This document shows, piece after piece, positions 38,496-48,271 of a stretch of DNA of 64,000 nt (positions are counted from its first letter, which is position 1; each line of letters begins with the position of its first letter). The notes beneath the pieces were generated by a model. It was not told where the DNA came from. It saw only the letters and a list, made by a program, of their open reading frames with translations, and ran no database searches. Source of the DNA: Alphaproteobacteria bacterium Ga0077535 (GTDB lineage Bacteria > Pseudomonadota > Alphaproteobacteria > Caulobacterales > Aquidulcibacteraceae); NCBI GenBank assembly GCA_001464425.1, contig LNEK01000040.1, positions 172,890-236,889 on the forward strand. Reading direction: 5' to 3'. The translations under genes and the position numbers were made by a program.

Positions 38496-39567
38496 AGCCC
38501 TAGCGCGTCTGCTGCAGGACACTGGCTTTGACGGCGCCGTGCGCGATCCTCTGCCTGGCGATGCATCGACGCGCCGTTATGAGCGGCTGAGCAAGGATGG
38601 CCGTCGCGCCATGTTGATGGACGCGCCGCCGAGCAGCGAAAGCGCGCCGTGCCCGCCAGGCGCCACGCCGGCGGAGCGCCGCCAATTGGGTTGGAACGCC
38701 ACCTCGCGGCTGGCCGCATCGCGGGTAGAAGCGTTTGTCGCTGTCGCCAGCCATTTGGAGAGCCTCGGCCTTTCGCCGCCGAAGATTTACGGCGCTGATT
38801 GCGAAGCCGGTTACGCCATCATCGAAGATCTTGGCGACAATCTCTACGCCCACGCCATCCCGCAGGGCGCCGACGAGGTCGCGCTCTACGAAGAAGCGGC
38901 GCGTGTGTTGGCGCATGTGCATCGCACGCCGGCGCCGTCGCGCTTGCAAGGCATCGGCAACGCAAGCTGGCCGTTGCTGGAATACGACGCGCTGGCGCTG
39001 GAAGTGAATGCGGACTTGTTCGTCGAATGGTTGCCGCGCGCCGCCGACGTCCACATCGACGATGCAGCCCGCGCCCGTTGGGAAAAAATCCGCGACAGCC
39101 TGATCGTCAAGGCGCTGGGTTTCCCGCGCGCCTTCACAATCCGTGACTATCACGCCGAGAATTTGCTCTGGCTGCCTGAGCGTGAAGGCCTGCAGCGCGT
39201 CGGCCTGCTCGACTTTCAGGACGCCGTGCGCGGTTGGCGTACCTGGGATTTCGCCATGCTGCTGCACGACGCGCGCCGCGATGTGAGCCCGCAAGCCAGC
39301 GCCGCCGCGGTGCGCGCCTATCTCGATGCGTCCGGCGCCAGTGAGGCGCAGTTCGAGCGCGAACTCGCAGTGCTCGGCGCCATCAACGCCATGCGCATTC
39401 TCGGCATCTTCGCGCGCCTCGCGGGCCGCGACGGCAAGCAGCGTTATCTTGCTTTCATGCCGCGCGAGTGGGGCCATCTGGCGCGCGCGCTTGAACATCC
39501 CGCCTTGGCCGATGCGCGCGACTTCGTCGAAAGCGTTGCGCGCCCGTATCTGGAGAAAGCGGCGTGA
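38482..39567 (+). CDS. amgK: N-acetylmuramate/N-acetylglucosamine kinase (aminoglycoside phosphotransferase fold)
   Basis: 361 residues from TTG 38482, with GGAGAA 6 nt upstream; it overlaps tsaE by 14 nt. The kinase fold of the APH family is clear: DASTRRYERL and IIEDLGDNLYAHA in the N-lobe, catalytic RDYHAENLLWL and the metal-binding LLDFQDAVRG. AmgK phosphorylates MurNAc and GlcNAc at the anomeric position, in a cell-wall recycling shunt that bypasses de novo UDP-MurNAc synthesis. The next gene encodes the matching nucleotidyltransferase, which strongly supports the call. Confidence 0.88.
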   Translation: MQRSEALARLLQDTGFDGAVRDPLPGDASTRRYERLSKDGRRAMLMDAPPSSESAPCPPGATPAERRQLGWNATSRLAASRVEAFVAVASHLESLGLSPPKIYGADCEAGYAIIEDLGDNLYAHAIPQGADEVALYEEAARVLAHVHRTPAPSRLQGIGNASWPLLEYDALALEVNADLFVEWLPRAADVHIDDAARARWEKIRDSLIVKALGFPRAFTIRDYHAENLLWLPEREGLQRVGLLDFQDAVRGWRTWDFAMLLHDARRDVSPQASAAAVRAYLDASGASEAQFERELAVLGAINAMRILGIFARLAGRDGKQRYLAFMPREWGHLARALEHPALADARDFVESVARPYLEKAA

Positions 39568-40286
39568 CCCCTCACACAGCCATGGTGCTCGCGGCGGGGC
39601 TCGGCACGCGCATGCGCCCGCTCACCAATGATCGCCCGAAGGCGCTGGTCACCGTCGCCGGCCGCGCGCTGATCGATCACGTGCTCGATCGGCTGATCGC
39701 CGCTGGCGTGAAGCGCGCGGTGGTGAATGTGCATGCCTTCGCCGATCTGCTCGAAGCGCACGTAAAGCGCCGGTCGGATATCGAGATCGTCATCTCCGAC
39801 GAACGCGCGCAGCTGATGGAAACCGGCGGCGGCGTCCGCCAAGCACGCCCGCTTTTGGGCGATGCCCCAATCATCGTCTGCAACATCGACAGCGTTTGGG
39901 AAGAGCCGAACGGTTCGGCCATCGCGCGGCTGTGCAACGACTTTGACCCGGCCAAGAGCGGCGCAAAGCTCCTGCTCGCGTCGATGGACGGTCAGCTCGG
40001 TTACGAGGGCGACGGCGATTTTTTCATGGACGAGAACGGAAAGCTCTCGTTCCGGGATGCGCTGCCTCAAACGCCGTGGGCCTATATGGGCGCGCAAATC
40101 ATCGATCCCGCCATCGTTGATGCTGAGCCCTTAGAGCCGTTCTCGTTCACGCGGGTGTGGCGCCGGCTTGCGAGCGAAGGCTGCCTCTATGGCGCGCCGC
40201 TCGGCGGATATTGGATGCATGTCGGCGATCCCGAAGCGCGCACACAAGCCGAAGCGCGTATGGCCGCCGGCGCGCTCAGCCCATGA
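39564..40286 (+). CDS. murU: N-acetylmuramate alpha-1-phosphate uridylyltransferase
   Basis: 240 residues from GTG 39564, overlapping the amgK TGA. A nucleotidyltransferase of the sugar-1-phosphate family: MVLAAGLGTRMRPLTNDRPKALV holds the signature GxGTRxxPLT and the catalytic Lys, NIDSVW the metal-binding Asp, and GGYWMHVGDPEA the closing motif. MurU makes UDP-MurNAc from MurNAc-1-phosphate, the step after AmgK. addB overlaps by 4 nt. Confidence 0.88.
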   Translation: MTPHTAMVLAAGLGTRMRPLTNDRPKALVTVAGRALIDHVLDRLIAAGVKRAVVNVHAFADLLEAHVKRRSDIEIVISDERAQLMETGGGVRQARPLLGDAPIIVCNIDSVWEEPNGSAIARLCNDFDPAKSGAKLLLASMDGQLGYEGDGDFFMDENGKLSFRDALPQTPWAYMGAQIIDPAIVDAEPLEPFSFTRVWRRLASEGCLYGAPLGGYWMHVGDPEARTQAEARMAAGALSP

Positions 40287-43219
40287 ACATGCTGCCGCTG
40301 GGGCTGCCTGAACCTTTGTTCGGCGGCCCGGCGCCCCGCATCCGCGCCGTACCCGCCTCGGCGCCCTTTCTCGACGTGCTGGCCGAAGCCATGGTCGCCG
40401 GCCTCGCACGCAAGGACGATCCCTTCGCACTGGCTGATGCGCTCGTGCTGCTGCCCAACCGCCGCGCCGCGCGCGGGCTGATCGATGCGTTCGCCAAACG
40501 CCTCGGCGGCGCGGCGTTACTGCCGACGATCCGCCCGCTCGGCGATCCGCACGCGGATGACGACCCCGACGTTTGGGGCGCCGACCCAATTTCGTCTGAT
40601 ATTCTGCCGCCGATCGACAAAATCGAACGGCGAATGCAACTCGCCGCGCTGCTTCGCGCGCGGAGCAAAGCCGAGAACGGCGTTGACGATCCCGCACGCG
40701 CGATCGCTTTGGCTGATGAACTTGCGAAGCTCTTGGATAGCGCCGCCACCGTTGAGCATGTCGCATGGGAAAAGTTGCCAACCCTCGTCGATGAAATCGA
40801 ACTCGCGCGCCACTGGGCGAGTTCGGCGGCATTTCTGAACATCATCGCGCAATTCTGGCCTGAGCACCTGAAGGAGCAAGGCAGAAGCGATCCCGCTGCG
40901 CACGGCGCGGCGCTGCGGCATGCTCTGGCCAAGCGATGGCTCGAGACTCCGCCGAAGCGCCCGATCATCATCGCCGGCTCGACCGGCTCGCAATCGACCA
41001 CACGCGAACTCATGCGCGTGGTGGCGCAATTGCCGCGCGGCGTTGTGGTGCTGCCCGGCGTCGATACCGATCTTGACGATGAATCCTGGGTGCTCATCGG
41101 CGATCAACATCCGCAATATGCATTGAAGGGCACGCTGCAAGCGCTTGGTATCGATCGTCACGCCATTCCCGCGCTCGCGATCGAAACAGACACCGGCCGC
41201 GCCCGCCGCGTGTTGATGCGCGAAGCCTTGGCGCCAGCTGAGAAAACCGCCGACTGGCTCGCGCGACTCAAGGCTGCTGGCGGCGACGCATTCGTGCAAC
41301 AAGGCGCGGCGGGCCTGCGTTTGCTTGAAGCCGCCACTGAGGACGAAGAGGCGTCTACAATCGCGCTGATGCTGCGTGAGCAACTGGAAACTCCAGGCGC
41401 AACGGCGGCTGTCGTCACCCCCGATGCCGGTTTGGCGCGCCGCATCGAAGCGAAGCTCGCGCGCTGGGGCATCGAGGCGGCGGTGTCGCACGGCTCGCCG
41501 CTCCGCGAGACGGATGCCGGCCGCCTCATTGCGCTGCTCTGCGAACTTGCGCGCGATCCCGGTGAGCCGGTCGCGTTAGCGGCGTTGATGAAGCACCCTC
41601 GTGTCATCGTGGCCGCTGATACCATTGCGCTCGCCACGCTGGAGCACGAGGGACTGCGCGGTCCGCGCCGCTACGATACGCTCGTGGAGCTCGCGGCGCT
41701 GGACAAGCTCAAGCCGTTCGAGCGCGCTCGTGATATTGTTGCCGCTGTCGGCCGTGCACTGCAGACGCTCGCTGAGTTCACCGGGCGGGGCGATGTTACG
41801 CTCGCTGCATTCGCCGAAGCCGTCACAGCATCGGCTGAAGCGCTGACGGATAAAGAGTGCTGGCAGGGCCGCGATGGCGAAGCCGCCGCCGCGCTCTTGC
41901 GGGAAGCCATCGAATTTGGTGCAGCGCTCGGCGCGATAACGGCGCATGCGGCCCCGCGCGTGCTGATGCGGCTGATGGACGGGCGCGAGGTCGCGCCGGT
42001 TCAAGCCAACGCCGACGCGCCAGTTGCGATCTGGGGTTTACTGGAGGCACGCCTGCAGCGTCGCGATCTGATGATCCTTGCAGGCCTCAATGAAGGCGTG
42101 TGGCCCGCTCCGCCGGGGGAAGATCCGTTTCTCTCGCGCGGTATGCGTTTCAAGTTGGGCTTACCTTCCGTCGATCAGCGCATCGGTCTTGCCGCGCATG
42201 ATTTTGCGCAGCTCGCCAACGCGCCGAGCGTTGTGCTGACGCGTGCTTTGCGCCGCGATGGCTCGCCCACCTTGGCGTCGCGCTGGTTGTGGCGGCTGAA
42301 AACCCTGGTGCAAGGCGCCCACGCAAGACTCGCCAGCGCCGAGCAACATATCGCTTGGGCGCAGGCGCTGGATAAACCTGCGCGCATTCGTCCGACGCTG
42401 CCGCCGCGGCCGCGCCCGCCGGCGGACAAGCGGATCAAGCAAATCAGCGTCACCGCCGTCGAAACACTGATCCGCGATCCCTACGCGGTCTACGCACGCC
42501 GCATTCTGAAGCTTGAGCACCTTAAGCCCATTGGCGCCCCCGCCGGTCCGGCGGAGCGGGGGACCGCCGTCCATGCCGCGATCGAAGATTTTGGCGACGG
42601 CGCCGATGCGGCGGAACTCACGCGTCTGCTCGACGACGCTTTGCGTCGCCACGGGGTCTCGCCAGAGCGGCGCGCGGCAGAGCGTGAACGCCTGCAGCTT
42701 TCCGTCGCGAAACTGATCGAATGGTTCGCCGAACGGCGCGCGCGGAGCGCCACGATTTTTCGCGAAGCGCGCGGCGAACTGATGCTCGATGAAGTGAAGC
42801 TCACCGGCGTCGCCGATCGTATCGAGATCGGGCCGCATCACGTGGCGTTGCTTGACTTCAAAACCGGCGCGCCGCCGAGCGACAAGCAGGTCGCCAGCGG
42901 GATCGCGCCGCAGCTGTTGTTGGAAGTTGCTATGCTGGCGCGAGGCGCGTTTGCGGACGTGCCGCGCGCCGACGCGACGGAGTTGATCTATTGGCGCTTC
43001 GGCGGCGCCGATCCGACGCCGCGCGCCGTTGAGCTTGAGGATGGTCCAGGGGAGGCGGCGGAGAAGGCCTTGGCCGCGCTGCGCGGCTTGCTTCAGCGCT
43101 ATGCCGATGCGGAGCAGCCGTTTCTCTCAAAGCCGCGCGTGCAATTTGTGAAGCCGTATCTGGAATACGATCATCTCGCGCGCCGGAAGGAATGGGCAGA
43201 TGAGGCGGCGGATAAATGA
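40283..43219 (+). CDS. addB: double-strand break repair protein AddB
   Basis: 978 residues from ATG 40283, overlapping the murU TGA. AddB pairs with AddA in the helicase-nuclease that resects broken DNA ends and loads RecA. The N-terminal part is an inactivated helicase-like domain (LLPNRRAARGLIDAF, GSTGSQSTT). The middle has NEGVWP and DPFLSRGMR. The C-terminal PDDEXK nuclease has the active-site segment VADRIEI followed by LLDFKTG. The overlap with addA (4 nt) suggests coupled 1:1 synthesis. Confidence 0.93.
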   Translation: MNMLPLGLPEPLFGGPAPRIRAVPASAPFLDVLAEAMVAGLARKDDPFALADALVLLPNRRAARGLIDAFAKRLGGAALLPTIRPLGDPHADDDPDVWGADPISSDILPPIDKIERRMQLAALLRARSKAENGVDDPARAIALADELAKLLDSAATVEHVAWEKLPTLVDEIELARHWASSAAFLNIIAQFWPEHLKEQGRSDPAAHGAALRHALAKRWLETPPKRPIIIAGSTGSQSTTRELMRVVAQLPRGVVVLPGVDTDLDDESWVLIGDQHPQYALKGTLQALGIDRHAIPALAIETDTGRARRVLMREALAPAEKTADWLARLKAAGGDAFVQQGAAGLRLLEAATEDEEASTIALMLREQLETPGATAAVVTPDAGLARRIEAKLARWGIEAAVSHGSPLRETDAGRLIALLCELARDPGEPVALAALMKHPRVIVAADTIALATLEHEGLRGPRRYDTLVELAALDKLKPFERARDIVAAVGRALQTLAEFTGRGDVTLAAFAEAVTASAEALTDKECWQGRDGEAAAALLREAIEFGAALGAITAHAAPRVLMRLMDGREVAPVQANADAPVAIWGLLEARLQRRDLMILAGLNEGVWPAPPGEDPFLSRGMRFKLGLPSVDQRIGLAAHDFAQLANAPSVVLTRALRRDGSPTLASRWLWRLKTLVQGAHARLASAEQHIAWAQALDKPARIRPTLPPRPRPPADKRIKQISVTAVETLIRDPYAVYARRILKLEHLKPIGAPAGPAERGTAVHAAIEDFGDGADAAELTRLLDDALRRHGVSPERRAAERERLQLSVAKLIEWFAERRARSATIFREARGELMLDEVKLTGVADRIEIGPHHVALLDFKTGAPPSDKQVASGIAPQLLLEVAMLARGAFADVPRADATELIYWRFGGADPTPRAVELEDGPGEAAEKALAALRGLLQRYADAEQPFLSKPRVQFVKPYLEYDHLARRKEWADEAADK

Positions 43220-46200
43220 CAACCGCCGCCGACGCGATCCGCGAAGCTACCGAGAACCAAAGCGCCGCTGCCGATCCCGGCACGTCGGTGTTTGTCACCG
43301 CCAATGCGGGTTCGGGCAAAACCAAAGTTCTGGTCGATCGCATTGCGCGCCTCTTGTTGGAGGGCTCCAAGCCGTCGGCGTTCTTGTGCATCACCTATAC
43401 CAAGGCGGCCGCCGCAGAGATGCAGCGGCGCCTGTTCGAGCGGCTCGGCGGCTGGTGCGTTGCCGATGATGAAATGCTTGCGGCGCAATTGGAGAAGCTT
43501 GGCGCAAAAGGCGCCGATCTCGGCCGCGCGCGCGCGCTCTTTGCGCAGGCTTTGGAGACGCCGGGTGGGCTAAAGATCCAAACGATCCACGCATTCTGCG
43601 AACGTTTGCTCGCGCGTTTTCCGCTCGAGGCCGGCGTCCCGCCGGGCTTTGATATAGCGGACGAAGCTCGCGCGGCGGCATTGCTCGGCCAAGCCCGCGC
43701 CGATGCCGCTCTCGATGTTGATGCGCCGCGCGAAGCGTTTCGCCGTTTCGCTGCGAAGATGCACGGCGAGGGCTTAGAGGGTTTTCTCGATCGGCTAGCG
43801 CTGCGCCGCGCCGAGTTTCATCGCTATGCGCAGGCGCACGATCCGCCGTTATTTGCTTATCAAGCTTTGCGCGAGCGCCATGGCGCCACTGAGAACGCCG
43901 AAGACTTCCTGCGCGGTTTCATTTCACGCGTGGATTGGGCGACAGTGCGTCAGGCGGCGGAGACGCTGGCGACCGGCAGCGCGCAAGACCAGCAGGCCGC
44001 AGACCGCTTGGCGGCGGTGCTGAAGTGCGTCGCGTCCGGGCCGCGCGAGGCTATGGCCTCGTGTATCGCGTTTGCGCTGACGGGCGACGGAGTCGTTCGC
44101 AGCAAGCTCGTCACCGCCAAGCTACAGACGCAGCACCCATGGTTGGAGCCATTCGTACGGCAGCTCGCTGAAGATGTTGCGGCCACGCGCGACCGGCTCA
44201 ACGCTATCGAGCGCGCCGAAGATGCAATCGCCGCGATGGCGCTCGCGCTGAAGCTTGATCAGGCATATGCGGACGCAAAGGAGCGCGCCGGTGCGCTGGA
44301 TTTCGATGATCTAATCGAACACGCGCAGGCCTTGCTGCAGCGTTCGGAAGCCGCGCCGTGGGTGCTCTACAAGCTCGATGGTGGCCTTGATCACATCTTG
44401 ATTGATGAAGGGCAGGACACCAGCCCGACGCAATGGAATCTGATCGCGCCATTGCAGGACGAGTTTTTCGCCGGAGCCGGCGCACGCGAACGGCCGCGCA
44501 CGATTTTTGCTGTCGGTGATCCAAAGCAGAGCATCTACGCGTTTCAAGGCGCTGACCCTCGCCGCTTTCTGAATGAAGCGCAGTCGCTGGCGCAACGCGC
44601 CGCGACTGCGGAGCAGCGTTTCACCGCGCCTGGCTTGCGTACCTCGTTCCGCTCGTCGCCCGAAGTGTTGAGGGCGGTGGATGAAACTTTCGCCGACAAG
44701 GTGCTGGTCGATGGTCCGAGCGGGCAAGAGGTTATCACCCACCTCGCTGCGCGGGCCGAACAAGCCGGCGTTGTGGAAGTATGGCCGCTGACGCCGCGTC
44801 CGCTCGCTGCTGATGCACAGCCGTGGGATGCGCCCGTCGATATTGAAACTGGCGTCACGGTGCACGCGGTCCTGGCCAAGGCGATCGCCCAGCGCGTTAA
44901 GGGTATGATCGAGGCGCGCGAAGCAGTTTGGACCGAGGATAAAGAAACGCGCGCGCCGCTTCAGCGTCCCATACATGCAGGCGATGTGCTGGCGCTGGTG
45001 CGCACGCGCGGGGCGATGTTTCGCGAATTGATCAAAGCGTTCAAGCGCGCCGGGCTGCCGGTCGCGGGCGCCGATCGTATGACGCTGCGGGATGAACTCG
45101 CTGTCGAGGATTGCTTGGCGTTGATGCGCGTCGCGCTCGATCCGGTCGATGATCTTTCACTCGCGGCGGTGCTAAAGGGGCCCTGGTGCAATCTGGAGGA
45201 TGACGACGCCGATCTCTTCCCGCTGGCCTACGGCCGCGTGAAGGGCGAGACGTTGTTGTCGCGCTTGCTGGCGAGTACCGATGATAAATACGCGCCATCG
45301 CGCGTCTTCGTGCAGGACTTGATCGCCCGCCGCGGCGCTGATGCGTTCGCGTTCTTGAGCTGGGCGCTTGAGACGCCACATGGGGGCGGCGCATCAGGGT
45401 GGGCGCGTGTGTTTGCGCGCCTTGGCCCAGAGACGCGCGATCCTCTGGAAGAATTGCTCCAGCGTGCGCTGAAACCATCCACTCATGTAGCGCCAACACT
45501 TCAGCGCTTTCTCTATGACATCGAGATCGACGCCGGCCAGGTGAAGCGCGAGTTGGAAGCCGAAAGCGGATCAGTGCGGGTAATGACGGTGCACGGCGCC
45601 AAGGGCCTCGAAGCGCCGCTGGTGATCCTGCCTGACGCCACCGGTGACGTCGCTGACGCGCCCGACAACGGTTTGATCTTCGACGATGAGGAAGGGCCGT
45701 TCGTTTCCTTCCGTGGCAAGGACGATGATGCTGCCGTTGCTGCGGCGCGCGCTGCGCACCAAGAGCGTATGCTGGGTGAACATTGGCGCTTGCTCTATGT
45801 GGCGATGACCCGAGCGCGCGATCGTCTGATCGTGTGCGGCCCTCAGTTTGGCAATGCCAAAATGGGCGAGGCGCCGGAGAGCTGGCGGCTCGCTGTGGAG
45901 CAGGGCTTGCAGCGTTGTGGAGCTGCTGCCGTTGATACGCCGTTCGGCGACGGCTTGCGCCTAGGTACGCCGCACATCGCGCCTGCGACAGCGCATGAGG
46001 TGCGCGAGGCAATCGAGTTGCCAACCTGGACGAAGACGTTGGCGCCCGGCGCCAAGGGTGTCGAGATCGCTGCGCCATCTCGCCTCTTGCGTATTGACCC
46101 GGCGCTCTTCTCGCCGCGCGGCGATGGCCGCAAGCGCTTCCGCCGCGGGCAATTGATTCATGGTCTGTTGCAGCGTTTGCCCGATGTAGCGCCGGCGCAG

Positions 46201-46635
46201 CGCGCAAGTGCTGCGCGCGTGTGGCTCGAACGTCAGGGCGTTGATGAAGCGCAAGCCGAAACTTTTGCGCGCGAAGCTTTGGCTGTGGTGCAGGATAAGC
46301 GCTTCGCTCCGGTATTTGGCGCGAGGAGCCGCGCCGAGGCGCCGATCATCGGCGAGGCGGGCGGCCGCTCTGTGCGAGGTATCGTTGATCGGCTGGTTGT
46401 AGACGACACGCGCGTGATCGTGCTCGACTTCAAGACCGATCGGCCCTCACCTACTGACCCCGACAAAGCCCCCGATGCTTACGTTCTGCAACTGGCGCTC
46501 TATCGCGCGGTCCTGAGCCAGATTTTCCCGGCAAAGCCTGTAACTTGCGCGCTTTTGTGGACGGAGGGGCCGCATTTGATGGAGCTGCCGGATTCGCGCT
46601 TGGACGATGTTTTCGAGACGTTCCGGCGAGGTTGA
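43216..46635 (+). CDS. addA: double-strand break repair helicase AddA
   Basis: 1139 residues; ATG 43216 overlaps the addB stop. A UvrD-type helicase with Walker A ANAGSGKTKVLV (residues 29-40), ITYTKAAAAEM, motif II LIDEGQDTSPTQW, FAVGDPKQSIYAF and the later VMTVHGAKGLEAP and LYVAMTRARDRL. The C-terminal RecB-like nuclease ends with VDRLVVDDTRVIVLDFKTDRP. It unwinds and cuts double-strand ends in the AddAB complex. Length and motifs are complete. Confidence 0.95.
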   Translation: MTTAADAIREATENQSAAADPGTSVFVTANAGSGKTKVLVDRIARLLLEGSKPSAFLCITYTKAAAAEMQRRLFERLGGWCVADDEMLAAQLEKLGAKGADLGRARALFAQALETPGGLKIQTIHAFCERLLARFPLEAGVPPGFDIADEARAAALLGQARADAALDVDAPREAFRRFAAKMHGEGLEGFLDRLALRRAEFHRYAQAHDPPLFAYQALRERHGATENAEDFLRGFISRVDWATVRQAAETLATGSAQDQQAADRLAAVLKCVASGPREAMASCIAFALTGDGVVRSKLVTAKLQTQHPWLEPFVRQLAEDVAATRDRLNAIERAEDAIAAMALALKLDQAYADAKERAGALDFDDLIEHAQALLQRSEAAPWVLYKLDGGLDHILIDEGQDTSPTQWNLIAPLQDEFFAGAGARERPRTIFAVGDPKQSIYAFQGADPRRFLNEAQSLAQRAATAEQRFTAPGLRTSFRSSPEVLRAVDETFADKVLVDGPSGQEVITHLAARAEQAGVVEVWPLTPRPLAADAQPWDAPVDIETGVTVHAVLAKAIAQRVKGMIEAREAVWTEDKETRAPLQRPIHAGDVLALVRTRGAMFRELIKAFKRAGLPVAGADRMTLRDELAVEDCLALMRVALDPVDDLSLAAVLKGPWCNLEDDDADLFPLAYGRVKGETLLSRLLASTDDKYAPSRVFVQDLIARRGADAFAFLSWALETPHGGGASGWARVFARLGPETRDPLEELLQRALKPSTHVAPTLQRFLYDIEIDAGQVKRELEAESGSVRVMTVHGAKGLEAPLVILPDATGDVADAPDNGLIFDDEEGPFVSFRGKDDDAAVAAARAAHQERMLGEHWRLLYVAMTRARDRLIVCGPQFGNAKMGEAPESWRLAVEQGLQRCGAAAVDTPFGDGLRLGTPHIAPATAHEVREAIELPTWTKTLAPGAKGVEIAAPSRLLRIDPALFSPRGDGRKRFRRGQLIHGLLQRLPDVAPAQRASAARVWLERQGVDEAQAETFAREALAVVQDKRFAPVFGARSRAEAPIIGEAGGRSVRGIVDRLVVDDTRVIVLDFKTDRPSPTDPDKAPDAYVLQLALYRAVLSQIFPAKPVTCALLWTEGPHLMELPDSRLDDVFETFRRG

Positions 46636-46698
46636 AACGACCGCCGCTGACGCCTACATGCACTCCACGATTCACATTTCCCGCAGGAGAAAACTGCC

Positions 46699-47019
46699 GT
46701 GGCCACCACCAAGACGTCTGACGATAGTTTCGAAGCCGATGTGCTAAAGTCCGGCACGCCGGTGCTCGTCGATTTCTGGGCGGAGTGGTGCGGGCCGTGC
46801 AAGCAGATCGCGCCTGCGCTGGAAGAAATCGCGGCCGAGATGGGCGAACGCGTTACCGTCGCGAAGCTCAATATCGATGAAAACCCGATGACGCCGGGCA
46901 AGTACGGTGTACGCGGCATTCCGACCTTGATGGTGTTCAAGGACGGAAAAGTCGCCGCGACGAAAGTCGGCGCGATGCCGAAGTCAAAGATTGTCGAGTG
47001 GCTGAACGAGAGCGTTTAA
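46699..47019 (+). CDS. trxA: thioredoxin
   Basis: 106 residues from GTG 46699, preceded by CAGGAGAAAA. Redox site WCGPC (Cys31, Cys34) with the conserved FWAEW before it, and [11 protein letters not shown] with the cis-proline. Cytoplasmic disulfide reductant for ribonucleotide reductase and other enzymes. It follows addA by 63 nt as in other alphaproteobacteria. Its stop overlaps the folC stop (TTAA). Confidence 0.96.
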   Translation: MATTKTSDDSFEADVLKSGTPVLVDFWAEWCGPCKQIAPALEEIAAEMGERVTVAKLNIDENPMTPGKYGVRGIPTLMVFKDGKVAATKVGAMPKSKIVEWLNESV

Positions 47020-48231
47020 GCGCTCTCGGCGGCTAACGCTTCGGCCGCCAGCAAGAATGAACCACAGATCAGCACACGCGGCGCGGGCAACTGCGCCGCG
47101 TTTTGCATTGCGGCGGCAAGCGAGGGCGCTGCGTCGATTTCTACGCCGAGATCGTAGCCGGTCTTTGCAATCTCGTGGACGGAGACGTGATCCTCCGCCA
47201 GCGGCACAGCAATAACGTGCTGCTTTGCGTTTGCGCAGCCCGACGATGGCGACGTTGGTTCCGCCGCGCCGCGTTTTCATGTCGTTCATCGCGTAAGAGA
47301 GCGCAGTCCCTGCATGCGCATTATGGCCGCCATCGACCCAAACTTCGCCACCCAGAGCACGGATCGGCGCGCTAAACGGTCCGCGCGTCAGGGGTTGCAA
47401 CCGTCCAGGCCAAGCGGCGTTGGCGACGCCCGCGGCGAACGCGTCGTCGTCGAGCGCTACCGCGTTCGAGAAAAGCAGCGCCGCGCACGCGAGGCCTGCG
47501 TTATCGATTTGGTGCCGGCCTTGCAATGTGGGCAGGGGCAGATCGAGCGCGCGCTCTTCGGTTTGTACGACGAGCCGGCCATGGCTGGCGTACGCGTCCC
47601 ATTCGGCACCGCAGCGGAAAAGCGGCGCACGGATCGCTTCGGCGTGTGCTTCAATGATCTCCATTACTTCCCGCTCTTGTCGCGCGATGATTGCCGGCGC
47701 GCCGCGCTTTAAGATGCCCGCCTTGTGTGCGGCGATTTGGGCCAAGCTCGCGCCGAGCGCATCTTGGTGGTCGAGTCCGATAGGCGTGATCACGCACACG
47801 GCCGGCGCGTCGATGACATTAGTGGAATCATCGCGCCCGCCCATGCCTGTCTCGATCAGCGTAAGCGCTGCCTGGTGCTCGCGGAAAAGAAGGAGTGCCG
47901 CGGCGACCTGCGCGTCGAACTGGGTAAGCCTGGGCTCGACACGTGCGATATCTTCAGCAGCCTTGATCAGCGCGCGGTCATCGGCGAAGCGGCTTGAAAC
48001 AAGGAACCGCTCGTTCAGCTGAAACAGATGCGGCTTGGTGAAGGCGTGGACCTTGTGGCCAGCCGCTTCGGCGATCGCGCTCATGAAGGCGATCGTCGAG
48101 CCTTTGCCGTTGGTGCCCGCTACATGGATCAGCGGAGGCAGGGAATGTTGCGGCGAGCCCATCGCGTCGAGCGCGTGCCGCAACAGCGCGAGATCGAACG
48201 GCTTGCCGTGCCCGAACTCCGGGCCAAACAA
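47016..48231 (-). pseudogene. folC: folylpolyglutamate/dihydrofolate synthase, frameshifted near the C-terminus
   Basis: FolC makes dihydrofolate from dihydropteroate and glutamate and adds further glutamates. The frame has HVAGTNGKGST (ATP loop), THPHL-like FTKPHLFQLNERF, ETGMGGRDDSTN and VDGGHNAHAG. At about 47216-47226 it shifts after GLRKRK; VIAVPLAEDHVSVHEI continues in another frame to the stop at 47016. About 11-13 residues are missing (35 nt gives ~417 codons). The start is also uncertain: TTG 48231 is the first usual start codon, yet family-like residues (IDDPALQTFQRLF) extend upstream to 48270 with no ATG, GTG or TTG. An assembly error is likely. Confidence 0.88.
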
Positions 48232-48271
48232 TCGTTGAAAAGTTTGTAGCGCCGGGTCGTCGATGGCGACG

